Assembly (NCBI RefSeq): GCF_002215035.1 | Contig: NZ_NKFP01000003.1 | Location: forward strand, 179,520 to 243,519 | Direction: 5' to 3' | DNA from: Leptolyngbya ohadii IS1 | GTDB lineage: Bacteria; Cyanobacteriota; Cyanobacteriia; Elainellales; Elainellaceae | Length of the DNA stretch: 64,000 nucleotides | Shown: positions 55,271 through 64,000 of the stretch, piece by piece | Numbering within the stretch: position 1 is the stretch's first letter | Layout: the number at the start of each line of letters is the position of its first letter | The notes under the pieces: generated by a model | Told to the model about the DNA's origin: nothing | Database searches by the model: none | The model's input: the letters and a program-made list of their open reading frames with translations, nothing else | Translations under genes and position numbers: made by a program

Positions 55271-56101
55271 TCACTTACTCAAATGCACGGCTGCTGGCAC
55301 TTGATAATTCAACGCTTGGTGTAACCGCTGATGATTGTAAACCTCGAAGTAATTCCCCAATTCCTCAATCGCGACTGCGACCGTTGAATAATCCTTGAGA
55401 TACACCTCTTCATATTTGACACTGCGCCAGAGCCGTTCGATAAAGATGTTGTCAAACGCTCGTCCTTTGCCATCGTGCGAAATCCGAATGTCCCTGCTTT
55501 CCAGGTAACTCGTGAACACTTGACTTGTGAACTGACTGCCTTGGTCAGAGTTGAAGATTACAGGCTGTCCGATTTGTAAGGCTTGTTCCAGTGCCACTAG
55601 ACAGAAGTGGACATCCATCGTGTTGGACAATTGCCACGACAGGACATAGCGGCTGTACCAATCGATGATCGCAACCAGATACACAAAGCCTCTAGCAAGC
55701 CGGATATAGGTAATGTCGGTACTCCAGACCAAATTCGGCGCATCAATCGTCAGTCCGGTGAGTAGGTAAGGATAACGACGAACGTTATCAGCAGGAATCG
55801 TGGTGCGAGGACGAGGATAAATCGCTTCGATGCCCATTTGCCGCATCATCCTTGCGACTCGCTTGTGGTTGACTCTTTCCCCTTGAGTTCTCAGCCACGC
55901 CGTCATGCGACGAATGCCATAAAACGGGGTCTTCGTGTACTGAGCGTCAATCAGATTCATCAGATGCAACTCGTAGGGGTCTACCGCAACTGGTTTGTAG
56001 TACCAACTGGAACGCGCTAAATCGAGCAATTCACACTGACGCGCCACGCTGATATCCGGGTGGTTTGGCTCCACTAATTGCCGTTTATGGTCGAGCGGCA
56101 A
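55271..56101 (-). CDS. IS3-family transposase OrfB
   Basis: 276 residues with an HTH_21-like N-terminus (YGIRRMTAWLRTQGERVNHK) and an rve-type DDE integrase core: Asp in WSTDITYI, Asp in FNSDQGSQF, Glu in FIERLWRSVKYEEVY. It overlaps OrfA by 17 nt. The functional product is normally an OrfAB fusion made by -1 frameshifting, here possibly at the nine-A run (56109-56117). Confidence 0.93.
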   Translation of the reverse strand: MPLDHKRQLVEPNHPDISVARQCELLDLARSSWYYKPVAVDPYELHLMNLIDAQYTKTPFYGIRRMTAWLRTQGERVNHKRVARMMRQMGIEAIYPRPRTTIPADNVRRYPYLLTGLTIDAPNLVWSTDITYIRLARGFVYLVAIIDWYSRYVLSWQLSNTMDVHFCLVALEQALQIGQPVIFNSDQGSQFTSQVFTSYLESRDIRISHDGKGRAFDNIFIERLWRSVKYEEVYLKDYSTVAVAIEELGNYFEVYNHQRLHQALNYQVPAAVHLSK

Positions 56102-56375
56102 TACCAGATTTTTTTTTCAACCAGTCCAACTCAACTTTGAGTTGCCCAATCTGCTGATACAAGCTCGCCGTTAAGTCCTCTTGTTCCTTCTGGCTTTGGG
56201 CACGTCGCGCCGAGAAGATACCGGGCAGTTCGTCGAGGACTTGTTTCTTCCACTGGTGGATTTGCGTCGGGTGCACCCCATGTTCGGTTGCCAGTTCATT
56301 CACCGTTTTCAGTCCTTTGATCGCTTCCAGAGCGACCCTGGCTTTGAACTCCGCGCTGTGTTGTTTTCGCTGCAT
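56085..56375 (-). CDS. IS3-family transposase OrfA
   Basis: 96 residues: HTH_Tnp_1 domain (QHSAEFKARVALEAIKG, ELATEHGVHPTQIHQWKKQV) and a leucine-zipper-like C-terminus (LYQQIGQLKVELDWLKKK). It binds the element ends and provides the N-terminus of the OrfAB transposase. Confidence 0.93.
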   Translation of the reverse strand: MQRKQHSAEFKARVALEAIKGLKTVNELATEHGVHPTQIHQWKKQVLDELPGIFSARRAQSQKEQEDLTASLYQQIGQLKVELDWLKKKSGIAARP

Positions 56376-56459
56376 ATCCTGGTCATCTCCGTAGGTCTAC
56401 TGGTTCTATCAGCAGCGACTCTATCTTATTCCTCTGTCTAGTTTTCGGGGTACATCATA

Positions 56460-58181
56460 GAGATTGGCTATCGGGAAGGGGAAGGACTTACTTTAAGCAA
56501 TATTGGAGAATTATTAAATCTACAAAATCAGCCAGAGTTGGCGATCGTCTTTCTCAAGCAATCGGTCAATGTACGGGAATCAATTCGGGGAGACATTCGC
56601 GGACTCGATCGAGCATTGCAGCAATCCTATACAGATACTATTGCTGATGAATATCGATTTTTAGCTGATTTGCTAATTAACCAGGGACGCATTTTAGAGG
56701 CACAGCAGATCCTTGATTTATTGAAACTGGAAGAACTGCGAGAATTTACCCGTAATGCACGGACGATCGGCAGCACCGACGGGATTGCCTTAAACGATGC
56801 TGAAAAGCAGATTCTTCAGGACTATGGAACGCTGATTGCCTTTGGGCGAAAGATCTACGAGTGCGAACAAACTAACTGCTCAGAACTCGATCGCCTGCTG
56901 CAACAGCGACGCAATCTGTCTGAGGAATACGATCGGCGTATTAAGACCCTGATCGCCACCGTTCGCGATAATCGCCAGAGGGACGACTTTTTCTACGATC
57001 CCCGCTACCTGAATGAAACTGCCAGAGAGATTGTTGCCACCCCCGGAACGGTGCTGATTTATCCCTTTGTCCAGGACGATAAGCTCACCCTGCTCTGGAC
57101 AGCCTCCGGCGAAATTGTGGGCAGTAAAACCATTCCCGTCAGTCGGCAGCAGCTTGGCGAAACCGTCGTGCGATTCCGGGCACTGCTCCAGAATCCTGAC
57201 CTCAACAATCTCAGGGAACTGCAAGCCGTCGGCAAACAGCTTTATGACTGGCTGATCCAGCCCCTCGAAGCCGAACTGCAAGCCAAACTTGCCCAGCAGG
57301 GACAGTCCATGACCCATCTCGTCTTTGCCCAGGATCGAATTCTGCGCTATGTGCCGATGGCAGCTTTGTTTGACGGCGAGAACTATTTGGTCGAACGCTA
57401 CATCCTGTCCACTATTCTCTCCGCCGAACTCACCGACATGGACGATCGCCTCACGCCCGGAACAGACCGGAACCCCATGCTGGCACTGGGACTGTCCCAA
57501 TCTGTCGCTGGACTCAACCCCCTGCCCAACGTCGAAGAAGAACTGGATGCGATCGTGCGGCAGGCAAGCAACGATCCCAGAGGCATCTATCCCGGTCAGG
57601 ACTTTCTCAACCAGGACTTTACCCTTCCTGCCCTGTCAGACAATCTGCGGAACTCTCGCATTGTTCATATCGCAACCCACGGCAAATTTGTCGCTGGACA
57701 ACCGGAACAGTCCTACCTCGTTATGGGCAACGGTGAGCCGCTCACGATTGAGCAGATTAATAGTCTCGGCTCCGATTTGCGAAATGTGCATCTGGTCGTT
57801 CTCTCTGCCTGTGAAACGGCACTGGGCGGACCCGGAGCAGACGGTATCGAGGTCGCAGGTATTAGCTCCTACTTCCTGGCGGCAAATCGTGCCAGTGCAG
57901 TGATGGCTTCCCTCTGGCTAGTCAACGATGCCAGCACCAGCCAACTGATGCAGCAGTTTTACCAGAATCTTGCGAACGGCATGACCAAAGCCGATGCCCT
58001 CAGACAAGCACAGCTTTTTCTATTAAATGGAAACCAGCCCAACCCGACAGGAACCGATCGTACAGGCAATGTCACGATCGGAATCCGAGATATTCGCACC
58101 GGTTTACCGCCCGAAGTCAGCAGTCGGTTGAGTCATCCCTACTACTGGGCACCGTTTATTCTGATTGGGAATGGGTTGTAG
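56460..58181 (+). pseudogene. TPR-CHAT protein, N-terminus removed by IS3
   Basis: The frame is open from the IS3 edge (EIGYREGEGLTLSNIGELL, a TPR half-unit), so the start and most TPRs are missing. An internal TTG at 56538 is the first plausible initiator, giving 547 residues. A helical linker and a CHAT domain follow, with His in IVHIATHGKFVAG and Cys in LVVLSACETALGG, both catalytic residues kept. The C-terminus (YYWAPFILIGNG) is normal for the family. Expression would need a promoter in the IS. It lies 230 bp upstream of the peptide export cluster; a link is possible but not shown. Confidence 0.85.
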
Positions 58182-58412
58182 GACGAGTATGCTTTCCCTT
58201 TCAAGCGATTCAGTCAACGTTGCATAGAAACTGTAAGCGGTGTATCTCCTAACGGTACGTCGCTTTTTGTTTGGTTTCATCAAGTTGGACGATCGCCATT
58301 AAACCCTACGCCCTAGAAAAATTGCATAGGTTCTACAGCTTGTCCAATACGTGAGGGGGAGAGCGGCAAACGAACTGTTGCTCTCGTCCAAATAAACGAA
58401 AAGGTAGAAACC
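58182..58412. other. Leader region of the peptide cluster
   Basis: 231 bp without a gene. The promoter of the double-glycine peptide cluster should lie here. AAAGGTAG about 10 nt before the ATG at 58413 is a plausible ribosome binding site. Confidence 0.5.
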
Positions 58413-58706
58413 ATGACGAACGAAATGAACAACACCGTGAACGAGATGAATATGGCTTCTATGGAATCGATCGAAGCAGGTGCAATTGAACTATCGGAAC
58501 AGGATCTAGAAGCGGTTTCCGGTGGTTTGAATCTGAGCTTTGGCGATGTCGATAGCTTCTTCCAGCAGTCCGGCAACTTCTTCTCCGGCAAAAAACTGTC
58601 TGTGGATCAGGCAACCTTCGCGGGTCCGAACGGCAGCGGCACGATCTCCTCGATCGATTTCCAGCAAGTAGACAGCGGAGCCTTCCAGAATATCGGTATC
58701 GGCTAA
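58413..58706 (+). CDS. Double-glycine leader peptide precursor 1
   Basis: 97 residues. The leader ends with ELSEQDLEAVSGG, the classical double-glycine cleavage signal for C39 peptidase exporters (cleavage after Gly36 or so). The ~60-residue core is rich in Gly, Ser, Phe and Gln, contains no Cys, and lacks obvious targets for lanthionine formation or heterocyclisation. The matching exporter is encoded downstream. Bacteriocin or signalling peptide are both possible. Confidence 0.85.
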   Translation: MTNEMNNTVNEMNMASMESIEAGAIELSEQDLEAVSGGLNLSFGDVDSFFQQSGNFFSGKKLSVDQATFAGPNGSGTISSIDFQQVDSGAFQNIGIG

Positions 58707-58774
58707 GCGATCGGCTCACCCCATCTACTCAGAGGTTGCCTGAAGCGATCATCTGAGTCACTCTACACTCCGAC

Positions 58775-58823
58775 AGGGGGCTGGGTTGAGGGTTAGCATT
58801 AGCAAATTCTCGTTTAGCCCCCT
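58775..58823 (+). terminator. Hairpin between the two precursor genes
   Basis: AGGGGGCT (58775-58782) pairs with AGCCCCCT (58816-58823), followed by TTTATTAG. The 33-nt loop is long and the U-tract short, so it may act as a partial terminator or RNA-stability element that sets higher expression of precursor 1. Confidence 0.55.
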
Positions 58824-58854
58824 TTATTAGTCACTGCACGATCGAAGAGAAGAA

Positions 58855-59133
58855 ATGTCCGACGCTCAAGATTCAGATGCACCGATCGAATTATCCGACG
58901 CAGAACTGGCAGAGATTTCGGGGGGAATTGATTTTACGTTTTCCATGATGATTGTTCAGAAAACGGACTCGATTTCGATTCAGGAAAGCTCCTCCGATGC
59001 GGGAAGCAGCACATCCATTACGCGATCGTCTCGATTCTCTGCGTTTCTGTTTCAGTATTCCGGTTCGGGCATCGAGGCATGGAATGAAATGTTCACGATG
59101 CTGTCCAGTTTCTTTCAGCTATTCAGAAGATAA
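58855..59133 (+). CDS. Double-glycine leader peptide precursor 2
   Basis: 92 residues. A short acidic leader ends in ELSDAELAEISGG. The core (~68 residues) begins IDFTFSMMIVQKTDS, has a Ser/Thr-rich centre (SSSDAGSSTSITRSSR) and ends in an aromatic, amphipathic segment (WNEMFTMLSSFFQLFRR) that could insert into membranes. It shares only the leader with precursor 1. AGAAGAG precedes the ATG. Confidence 0.83.
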   Translation: MSDAQDSDAPIELSDAELAEISGGIDFTFSMMIVQKTDSISIQESSSDAGSSTSITRSSRFSAFLFQYSGSGIEAWNEMFTMLSSFFQLFRR

Positions 59134-59171
59134 TCCTTCATCTTTTCCTTTCATGAATTCACTTATCGACT

Positions 59172-60218
59172 ATGACAAATTCGTTGCTCCATGAATTCAC
59201 GAATTCCGAGATCGAGTGGATGCTTTCGGTCGGAAAGCCGATCGATCTACCCGCAGGAGTTCTACTCATCGATCCGAACTACGCACCTGAATCGCTTTAT
59301 CTGCTTCTGGAAGGCGAGCTTGCCCTTTGTCTAACCCAGAATGAAGCCGCTGGTCAACCTGATGCAGAAGATGCCCACATTCTGGAATTCGATCGCCTTG
59401 CGCTGGGCAATCTGGTCGGGGTGATTCCCTTTCTAGAAGATTGCACGGCTCACTTGATGGTACGATCGCTCACGCCTGCAAAAGTCTTTGCTTTACCGCG
59501 ATCGGCTATCAGTGAAAAGCTACAATCCGACTCGCAGTTTGCCGCGCATTTCTATCGGGCGACCGTCTTTCTCCTGATGCGGCAATTGACTAGACTAAGC
59601 CAGCGAATTGGATGTAATGTTGCCCAGTTAAGCCAGATGCAGTTGCGAGAAGCCTCAATGGTCTTTGCCGAACTTCAGGACAGCGATCTTGACTGGCTAA
59701 TTGCCGTTGGACAGGTGCGGCAGTTTCCTGGAGATATGGTATTAATTCAGGCAGGCAGACCGATCGATGAGATGCACCTGGTGCTTGAGGGGGCTGTTGC
59801 GCTGAATTTGAGTCGGGACTTTTCACCGCTTTTGCTTGCAAATCCTAATGTTCAAGAAGAGGAACTTGCCCGACTGTCACGGGGCGATCTGGTGGGTGAA
59901 CTGCTGGCGATCGATGCTTTTCCGTCTAACGTCACGGTGAGAACGCTGCGCGAAACGGAAGTTTTATCGATTCCCAAATGGCGACTGAAAGCGAAACTGC
60001 TGCATGATCCGGATTTTGCTGCCCGATTCTATCGCGTTCTTGCCCTACTGCTAGCAAACAAACAGCAAGCCGTCATTCAGCAACTCGGCTATGACACCAG
60101 CAGCAACGAGTTAAACAGTCAGCGATTATCGCAGCTTGCACTGGCGGAAGCCCGATTTGAATGGATGCTGAAGCGAATTGGAACACAGTTGAACAGTGGG
60201 GAGGCAATTCAATGGTGA
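59172..60218 (+). CDS. Protein with two cyclic-nucleotide-binding-fold domains
   Basis: 348 residues with two tandem cNMP-fold barrels, about residues 10-130 and 165-285 (LLIDPNYAPESLYLLLEGEL and VLIQAGRPIDEMHLVLEGAV). The phosphate-binding cassette is degenerate in both: the second reads GELLAIDAFPSNVTVR without the Arg expected in PRxAxVR. Direct cAMP binding is therefore doubtful. In NHLM-type peptide export clusters a cNMP-fold domain is often part of a transporter; here it is a separate protein. Its end overlaps the next gene by 7 nt, so coupling to the exporter is clear. Confidence 0.85.
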   Translation: MTNSLLHEFTNSEIEWMLSVGKPIDLPAGVLLIDPNYAPESLYLLLEGELALCLTQNEAAGQPDAEDAHILEFDRLALGNLVGVIPFLEDCTAHLMVRSLTPAKVFALPRSAISEKLQSDSQFAAHFYRATVFLLMRQLTRLSQRIGCNVAQLSQMQLREASMVFAELQDSDLDWLIAVGQVRQFPGDMVLIQAGRPIDEMHLVLEGAVALNLSRDFSPLLLANPNVQEEELARLSRGDLVGELLAIDAFPSNVTVRTLRETEVLSIPKWRLKAKLLHDPDFAARFYRVLALLLANKQQAVIQQLGYDTSSNELNSQRLSQLALAEARFEWMLKRIGTQLNSGEAIQW

Positions 60219-61732
60219 CGCAAAAACAGATAGTGACGCAAAAACAGATAAATCAAAAACAGCCGCAGCAAAAAAAATCCTTATTTCGCCAGGAAGCGCT
60301 GGAGCAAACCGCCTCTCCCGAAAAGCTCGATCAGCTTGTACAGATTGTCAGTCCGCAACGGTGGCTTTCACTTGCTGCTTTAGGCATTCTTGTCACCGCA
60401 GGCGTGGGCTGGGGAGTCTTTGGACGAATTCCGATTACCGTCACGGGTCGGGGAATGCTGGTCTATCCCGGTAAGGTGGCTCCGGTACAGGCAGGCAGTA
60501 CGGGACGGATTCAGTCGATCGAAGTAGAGGAGGGCGATCGCGTTCAGAAGGGTCAGGTGTTAGCGACGATCGATCAAACTGAGCTTCAGAATCAGCTAAA
60601 GCTGGCAAGGGATAAACTGGCGCAACTGCGATTTCAGGATCAGGCGGCGCGGCAGGCTCAGACCCAGCGGGATACCCTGAATCAAACGACGATCGCCCAG
60701 CAGCAGCAGGCACTCCAGCAGGAGCTTCAGACGGTGCAGTCCTTAACTCCGGTTCTACGTGAAAAAGGAGTGGATTCGATTAGCCGCGATCGGGAGGCAC
60801 TGCAACAGCGATTACAAAACCTGCGAGATGTTCTACCTGTTTACAAGCAGCGATGGGAGGCTCGTCAGGAGGCACAGCGACAGGGCGCACTTTCTAAAGA
60901 TGTCGTCTTTCAGGCGCAGCAGGAATATCTCAACGCCCAGGCGCAGCTTAACGAAGTCGAATCGCAGCTCAAACAGCTTGATATCAAAGAAGCAGATGCC
61001 CAGCGGCAGTATCTCACCAATCTGAACCGCATCAACGAACTGCAAGCGCAAATCAAGGCACTCGAAACTCAGGCAGCAACGCAGGTAGAACAGGACTTAG
61101 CCGCAACCAGTGCCCGCAACAAGGAAATTCAGGACACCACTAGCATGATCGCCCAACTGGAACTGCAACTGAAGCGAGATAGCCAGATTATCAGCGATCG
61201 CGACGGTAAATTAATCGAACTGAGCGTCCAGCCCGGACAACGGCTTGAACCTGGTGTCGCCATTGGATCGATCGCCCCCTGTGAGCCGTCTAGTGTATCC
61301 CCAGATGTCTGTCCTGTGGGAGAAGCAGATTTAGCCGGAGTTGTCTTTCTTCCGGTCAGCGAGGGTAAAAAGATTCGGGAGGGCATGACGGTTCAGATTA
61401 CGCCCAGCACCGTGAAACGCGAGGAGTTTGGCGGCATCGTGGGCAGAGTGGATCGCGTCTCTGAATTTCCGGTGACCCAGCAGGGGGCGGCGAATCTCGC
61501 GGGTCTCGCGGAAGCCTTGCCAGAGGTGATGGAGCAGCAGGGCGCATATCTGGCAGTCTACGTGGATTTGGAGCGAAGTCAAACCGCAAGCGGCTATCGC
61601 TGGTCATCTTCGCAGGGACCGGAACAACCTGTAACTCAGGGAACGACGACGACTGCCCGAATTACGGTTGAGGAACGATCGCCCATTTCCTATGTGTTGC
61701 CTATTTTGAAATCGTGGACGGGGTTAGGCTAA
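60212..61732 (+). CDS. HlyD-type membrane fusion protein (NHLM export system)
   Basis: About 506 residues from the ATG at 60212, which follows GGGGAGG. A Gln/Lys-rich start, one transmembrane helix (LAALGILVTAGVGWGVFG, about 60-77) and a biotinyl/lipoyl-like half motif (VQAGSTGRIQSIEVEEGDRV) come first. A long coiled coil (about 120-330) and a second lipoyl half (GKLIELSVQPGQRLEPG) follow. This is the adaptor that links the inner-membrane ABC exporter to an outer-membrane channel. It ends one base before the exporter ATG. Confidence 0.92.
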   Translation: MVTQKQIVTQKQINQKQPQQKKSLFRQEALEQTASPEKLDQLVQIVSPQRWLSLAALGILVTAGVGWGVFGRIPITVTGRGMLVYPGKVAPVQAGSTGRIQSIEVEEGDRVQKGQVLATIDQTELQNQLKLARDKLAQLRFQDQAARQAQTQRDTLNQTTIAQQQQALQQELQTVQSLTPVLREKGVDSISRDREALQQRLQNLRDVLPVYKQRWEARQEAQRQGALSKDVVFQAQQEYLNAQAQLNEVESQLKQLDIKEADAQRQYLTNLNRINELQAQIKALETQAATQVEQDLAATSARNKEIQDTTSMIAQLELQLKRDSQIISDRDGKLIELSVQPGQRLEPGVAIGSIAPCEPSSVSPDVCPVGEADLAGVVFLPVSEGKKIREGMTVQITPSTVKREEFGGIVGRVDRVSEFPVTQQGAANLAGLAEALPEVMEQQGAYLAVYVDLERSQTASGYRWSSSQGPEQPVTQGTTTTARITVEERSPISYVLPILKSWTGLG

Positions 61733-61733
61733 G

Positions 61734-64000
61734 ATGCAGCAGTTCATCCATTCTCAATCCACTTCGTTTCTCAAATCCCTCGATCCGTTTTGGAAGACTT
61801 TACAGCCCTGGATGCAGAAACTCCAGCAGCGATCGAAACTAGTGCAGTCAATTGCAGACTACTGGACAAGTCGATCGATTGTTCGCCGCACTCCCACTGT
61901 CCTGCAAATGGAATCGGTCGAATGCGGAGCGGCATCGCTGGCAATGATTCTGGGCTACTACGGCTATCGTGCTTCGCTGGTCGAACTGCGGCAAGCCTGC
62001 GGCATTTCGCGAGACGGCAGTAAGGCAATTAATATTCTGAATGCGGCGCGACAGTATCACCTTCAAGCAAAAGGACTCAAGGTTGATATTGGGACGCTGC
62101 AAACATTAGAGCTTCCGGCGATCGTCTTCTGGAACTTTAACCATTACGTTGTGGTGGAAGGTTTCTATCGCGATCGGGTCTACCTTAACGATCCGGCAAC
62201 CGGACCTCGCACGGTTTCAATGGCAGAATTCAGTGAATCCTTTACGGGGGTTGTGTTGACCTTCAAGCCAGATGAGACCTTTCAGCCGGGAGGACAGGAA
62301 AAGACGATTCTGCTTTCCCTTCGTCAGCGATTACAGGGTTCGATTCGTCCGCTTGTTTTTTGCCTGCTGGTGGGCTTTCTGCTAGTGTTGCCCGGATTAG
62401 CGATGCCCACGTTCTCGCGGGTATTTATCGATCAAATCCTGATTCAGAATCAGCAGGACTGGCTGCGTCCCCTAATTATTGCGATGCTGTTCACGGCACT
62501 GTTAACGGGACTTCTAACGCGATTACAGCTTCAGATTCTTCGCCGCTTAAAAATCAAATTGTCTATGCGGATGTCCAGCCGTTTCCTCTGGCATCTTCTC
62601 TATTTGCCTGTCAGCTTCTATGACCAGCGATTTGCGGGAGAAATTAGCAGTCGGGTTCAGTTAAACGATCGCCTTGCCAACCTCCTTTCTGGGCAACTCA
62701 CCACGACCGTCATTTCCTGCGTCATGATTCTGTTCTACGGGATTGTGATGCTGCAATACGATGTCGTTCTCACGATGATTGGGGTTGGCTTTGTCGTCAT
62801 TAACCTACTGGCAATGCAGCTAGTGGCGCGATCGAAGTCAGACTCCAGTACCAGATTGGGACAGGAACAGGGCAAGGTCAACGGAGTAACGATCGCCGGA
62901 TTGCAAAGCATCGAAACGCTAAAAGCCTCTGGATTAGAGTCAGATTTTTTCACTAAATGGGCGGGCTATTATGCCAAAGCGCTTAATGCTCGTCAGGAAG
63001 TCGATCGGCTGAATCAAAAACTGGGGATGCTGCCGACATTCCTTTCCACGATTACAACGATGCTGCTGCTGGTGGTTGGCGGATATCGCGTGATGAACGG
63101 CGCATTGAGTATTGGGATGCTGATCGCCTTTCAGTCCCTCATTCAGCAGTTTATGCAGCCTGTGAATCAGCTAATTCGTTTAGGCGGCGAGTTTCAGGAA
63201 CTTGAAGGGATTTTGAATCGCCTGGATGATGTGCTGCAAAACCCGATCGATCCCACACTCACCGCATCTGCTGAAGTTCTGCCTGCTCAACCTAAACTTG
63301 AAGGCTTTTTGGAGCTTCGCAATCTCACCTTTGGCTATAGCCGGACTGCACCCCCATTAGTTGAAAACTTTAGCCTATCTCTCAAACCGGGACAAAGAGT
63401 TGCATTAATCGGCGGTAGCGGTTCCGGGAAATCAACCGTCGCCAAACTCGTCAGCGGACTGTACGAACCCTGGTCAGGCGAAATTCTGTTTGACGGTCAG
63501 CGACGATCTGATATTCCGCGATCGGTTTTGACGAATTCGATCGCCTTAATCGAACAGGATGTGCGCCTGTTTGCCGGAACGGTACGCGATAACCTGACCC
63601 TCTGGGATACGACGATCGGGGAAAGCAATTTGATCCAGGCTTGTCAAGATGCGGCAATTCATGACGTTGTGCTGTCTTTGAATGGTGGCTACAGTGCAGA
63701 TTTGCTGGAGGGTGCAAGCAATCTCAGCGGTGGACAGCGGCAGCGACTTGAAATTGCCCGTGCGCTGGTCAACAATCCCTCGATTCTGATTATGGATGAA
63801 GCCACCAGTGCCCTCGATGCCGAAACGGAACGACTGGTGGATCACCATCTGCGGCTGCGCGGCTGTACCTGTCTGATTGTGGCGCATCGCCTCAGTACGA
63901 TTCGGGACTGCGATGAAATTATCGTCCTCGATCGCGGCAAGGTTGTTCAGCGAGGCAACCATGAGCAACTGCGGCAGGTGGAAGGACATTATCTCAATTT
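61734..64000 (+). CDS. C39 peptidase / ABC exporter for double-glycine peptides, 3' end outside the window
   Basis: At least 755 residues, running off the right edge. The C39 domain has the catalytic Cys in ESVECGAASLAMILGYYG (about 63), His in FNHYVVVEGF (about 139) and Asp in YLNDPATG. Six transmembrane helices follow (about 200-460). The nucleotide-binding domain has Walker A GGSGSGKST (about 562), signature LSGGQRQR, Walker B ILIMDEAT and the switch His in VAHRLST. It removes the double-glycine leader and exports the peptide. This is the NHLM-type architecture, cotranscribed with the HlyD-type and cNMP-fold genes. Confidence 0.95.
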   Translation, partial: MQQFIHSQSTSFLKSLDPFWKTLQPWMQKLQQRSKLVQSIADYWTSRSIVRRTPTVLQMESVECGAASLAMILGYYGYRASLVELRQACGISRDGSKAINILNAARQYHLQAKGLKVDIGTLQTLELPAIVFWNFNHYVVVEGFYRDRVYLNDPATGPRTVSMAEFSESFTGVVLTFKPDETFQPGGQEKTILLSLRQRLQGSIRPLVFCLLVGFLLVLPGLAMPTFSRVFIDQILIQNQQDWLRPLIIAMLFTALLTGLLTRLQLQILRRLKIKLSMRMSSRFLWHLLYLPVSFYDQRFAGEISSRVQLNDRLANLLSGQLTTTVISCVMILFYGIVMLQYDVVLTMIGVGFVVINLLAMQLVARSKSDSSTRLGQEQGKVNGVTIAGLQSIETLKASGLESDFFTKWAGYYAKALNARQEVDRLNQKLGMLPTFLSTITTMLLLVVGGYRVMNGALSIGMLIAFQSLIQQFMQPVNQLIRLGGEFQELEGILNRLDDVLQNPIDPTLTASAEVLPAQPKLEGFLELRNLTFGYSRTAPPLVENFSLSLKPGQRVALIGGSGSGKSTVAKLVSGLYEPWSGEILFDGQRRSDIPRSVLTNSIALIEQDVRLFAGTVRDNLTLWDTTIGESNLIQACQDAAIHDVVLSLNGGYSADLLEGASNLSGGQRQRLEIARALVNNPSILIMDEATSALDAETERLVDHHLRLRGCTCLIVAHRLSTIRDCDEIIVLDRGKVVQRGNHEQLRQVEGHYLN

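Larger units (their letters stand above)
55171..56454 (-). mobile_element. IS3-family insertion sequence
   Basis: 1284 bp with imperfect inverted ends (TGTACCCC then CTAGACAG a few bases further in at both ends). It encodes OrfA and OrfB on the minus strand with a run of nine A between them. The flanks do not form a target duplication and are fragments of two unrelated genes, so the element marks a deletion or recombination junction. Confidence 0.88.

Overview
The window comes from a cyanobacterium. The octamer GCGATCGC (HIP1) and its core CGATCG occur throughout, and many of the families are typical of cyanobacteria: CHAT-TPR proteins, DUF4058, a double-glycine peptide cluster with an NHLM-type exporter, and a primase-like protein paired with a large HTH protein. 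I cannot name a species. I also cannot say from sequence alone whether this is a chromosome carrying an integrated replicon or a large plasmid. No rRNA, tRNA or CRISPR array was recognised.

Layout. 1-1.6 kb: the end of a subtilisin-like protease. 1.7-10.3 kb: a DUF4058 gene split into two halves by about 7.8 kb. The insert carries an IS1182-like element, two small genes, a CHAT/NTPase/TPR protein and an IS110-family element. 10.3-16 kb: a PIN/antitoxin pair, a DUF499 ATPase with a small partner, and a divergent YhcG-type nuclease. 16-21.3 kb: a GIY-YIG nuclease with a small partner, then a replication-like module. That module consists of a primase-like gene, a 22-bp palindrome, an array of direct repeats and hairpins with a ~162-bp period, and an HTH protein. 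21.7-31 kb: mostly housekeeping-like genes (barstar-like, GNAT, GHL10 glycosidase, DUF89/ARMT1, MsrA, peroxiredoxin-like, cupin) plus a broken HEAT-repeat gene.

31.8-38.2 kb: a dinB gene cut off after about 113 codons, followed by a NACHT NTPase, a tyrosine recombinase and an orphan ParB-like protein. This looks like an integrated island. 38.8-43.1 kb: a leftward cluster of poorly known genes, including a tandemly duplicated SH3-like/HTH gene pair and a protein with a primase-like DxD motif. 43.2-46.5 kb: small plasmid-type genes, a repeat-rich 970-bp gap, a second GIY-YIG/partner pair and a GIY-YIG-like/membrane/SH3 fusion. 46.8-58.2 kb: two CHAT genes (one with an in-frame amber codon, one truncated by an IS3 element) and two dynamin-like GTPases (one split by an IS903-type element with a 9-bp target duplication). 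58.4-64 kb: two double-glycine peptide precursors, a double cNMP-fold protein, an HlyD-type adaptor and a C39 peptidase/ABC exporter that runs off the window.

The most striking signal runs through the whole window. Short GC-rich repeats of fixed length (45/44 and 33 bp), bounded by CGATCG, appear to have inserted at CGATCG sites. Three copies lie in frame inside genes and would add 13, 13 and 9 codons; a fourth frameshifts the HEAT gene. A different 139-bp repeat interrupts both the IS1182 and the IS110 transposase. A third family of 43-44-bp units with TTAGGGAAT...ATTCCCTAA ends is scattered in intergenic DNA. Mobile DNA, repeats and several candidate conflict or defence genes are therefore closely interleaved.
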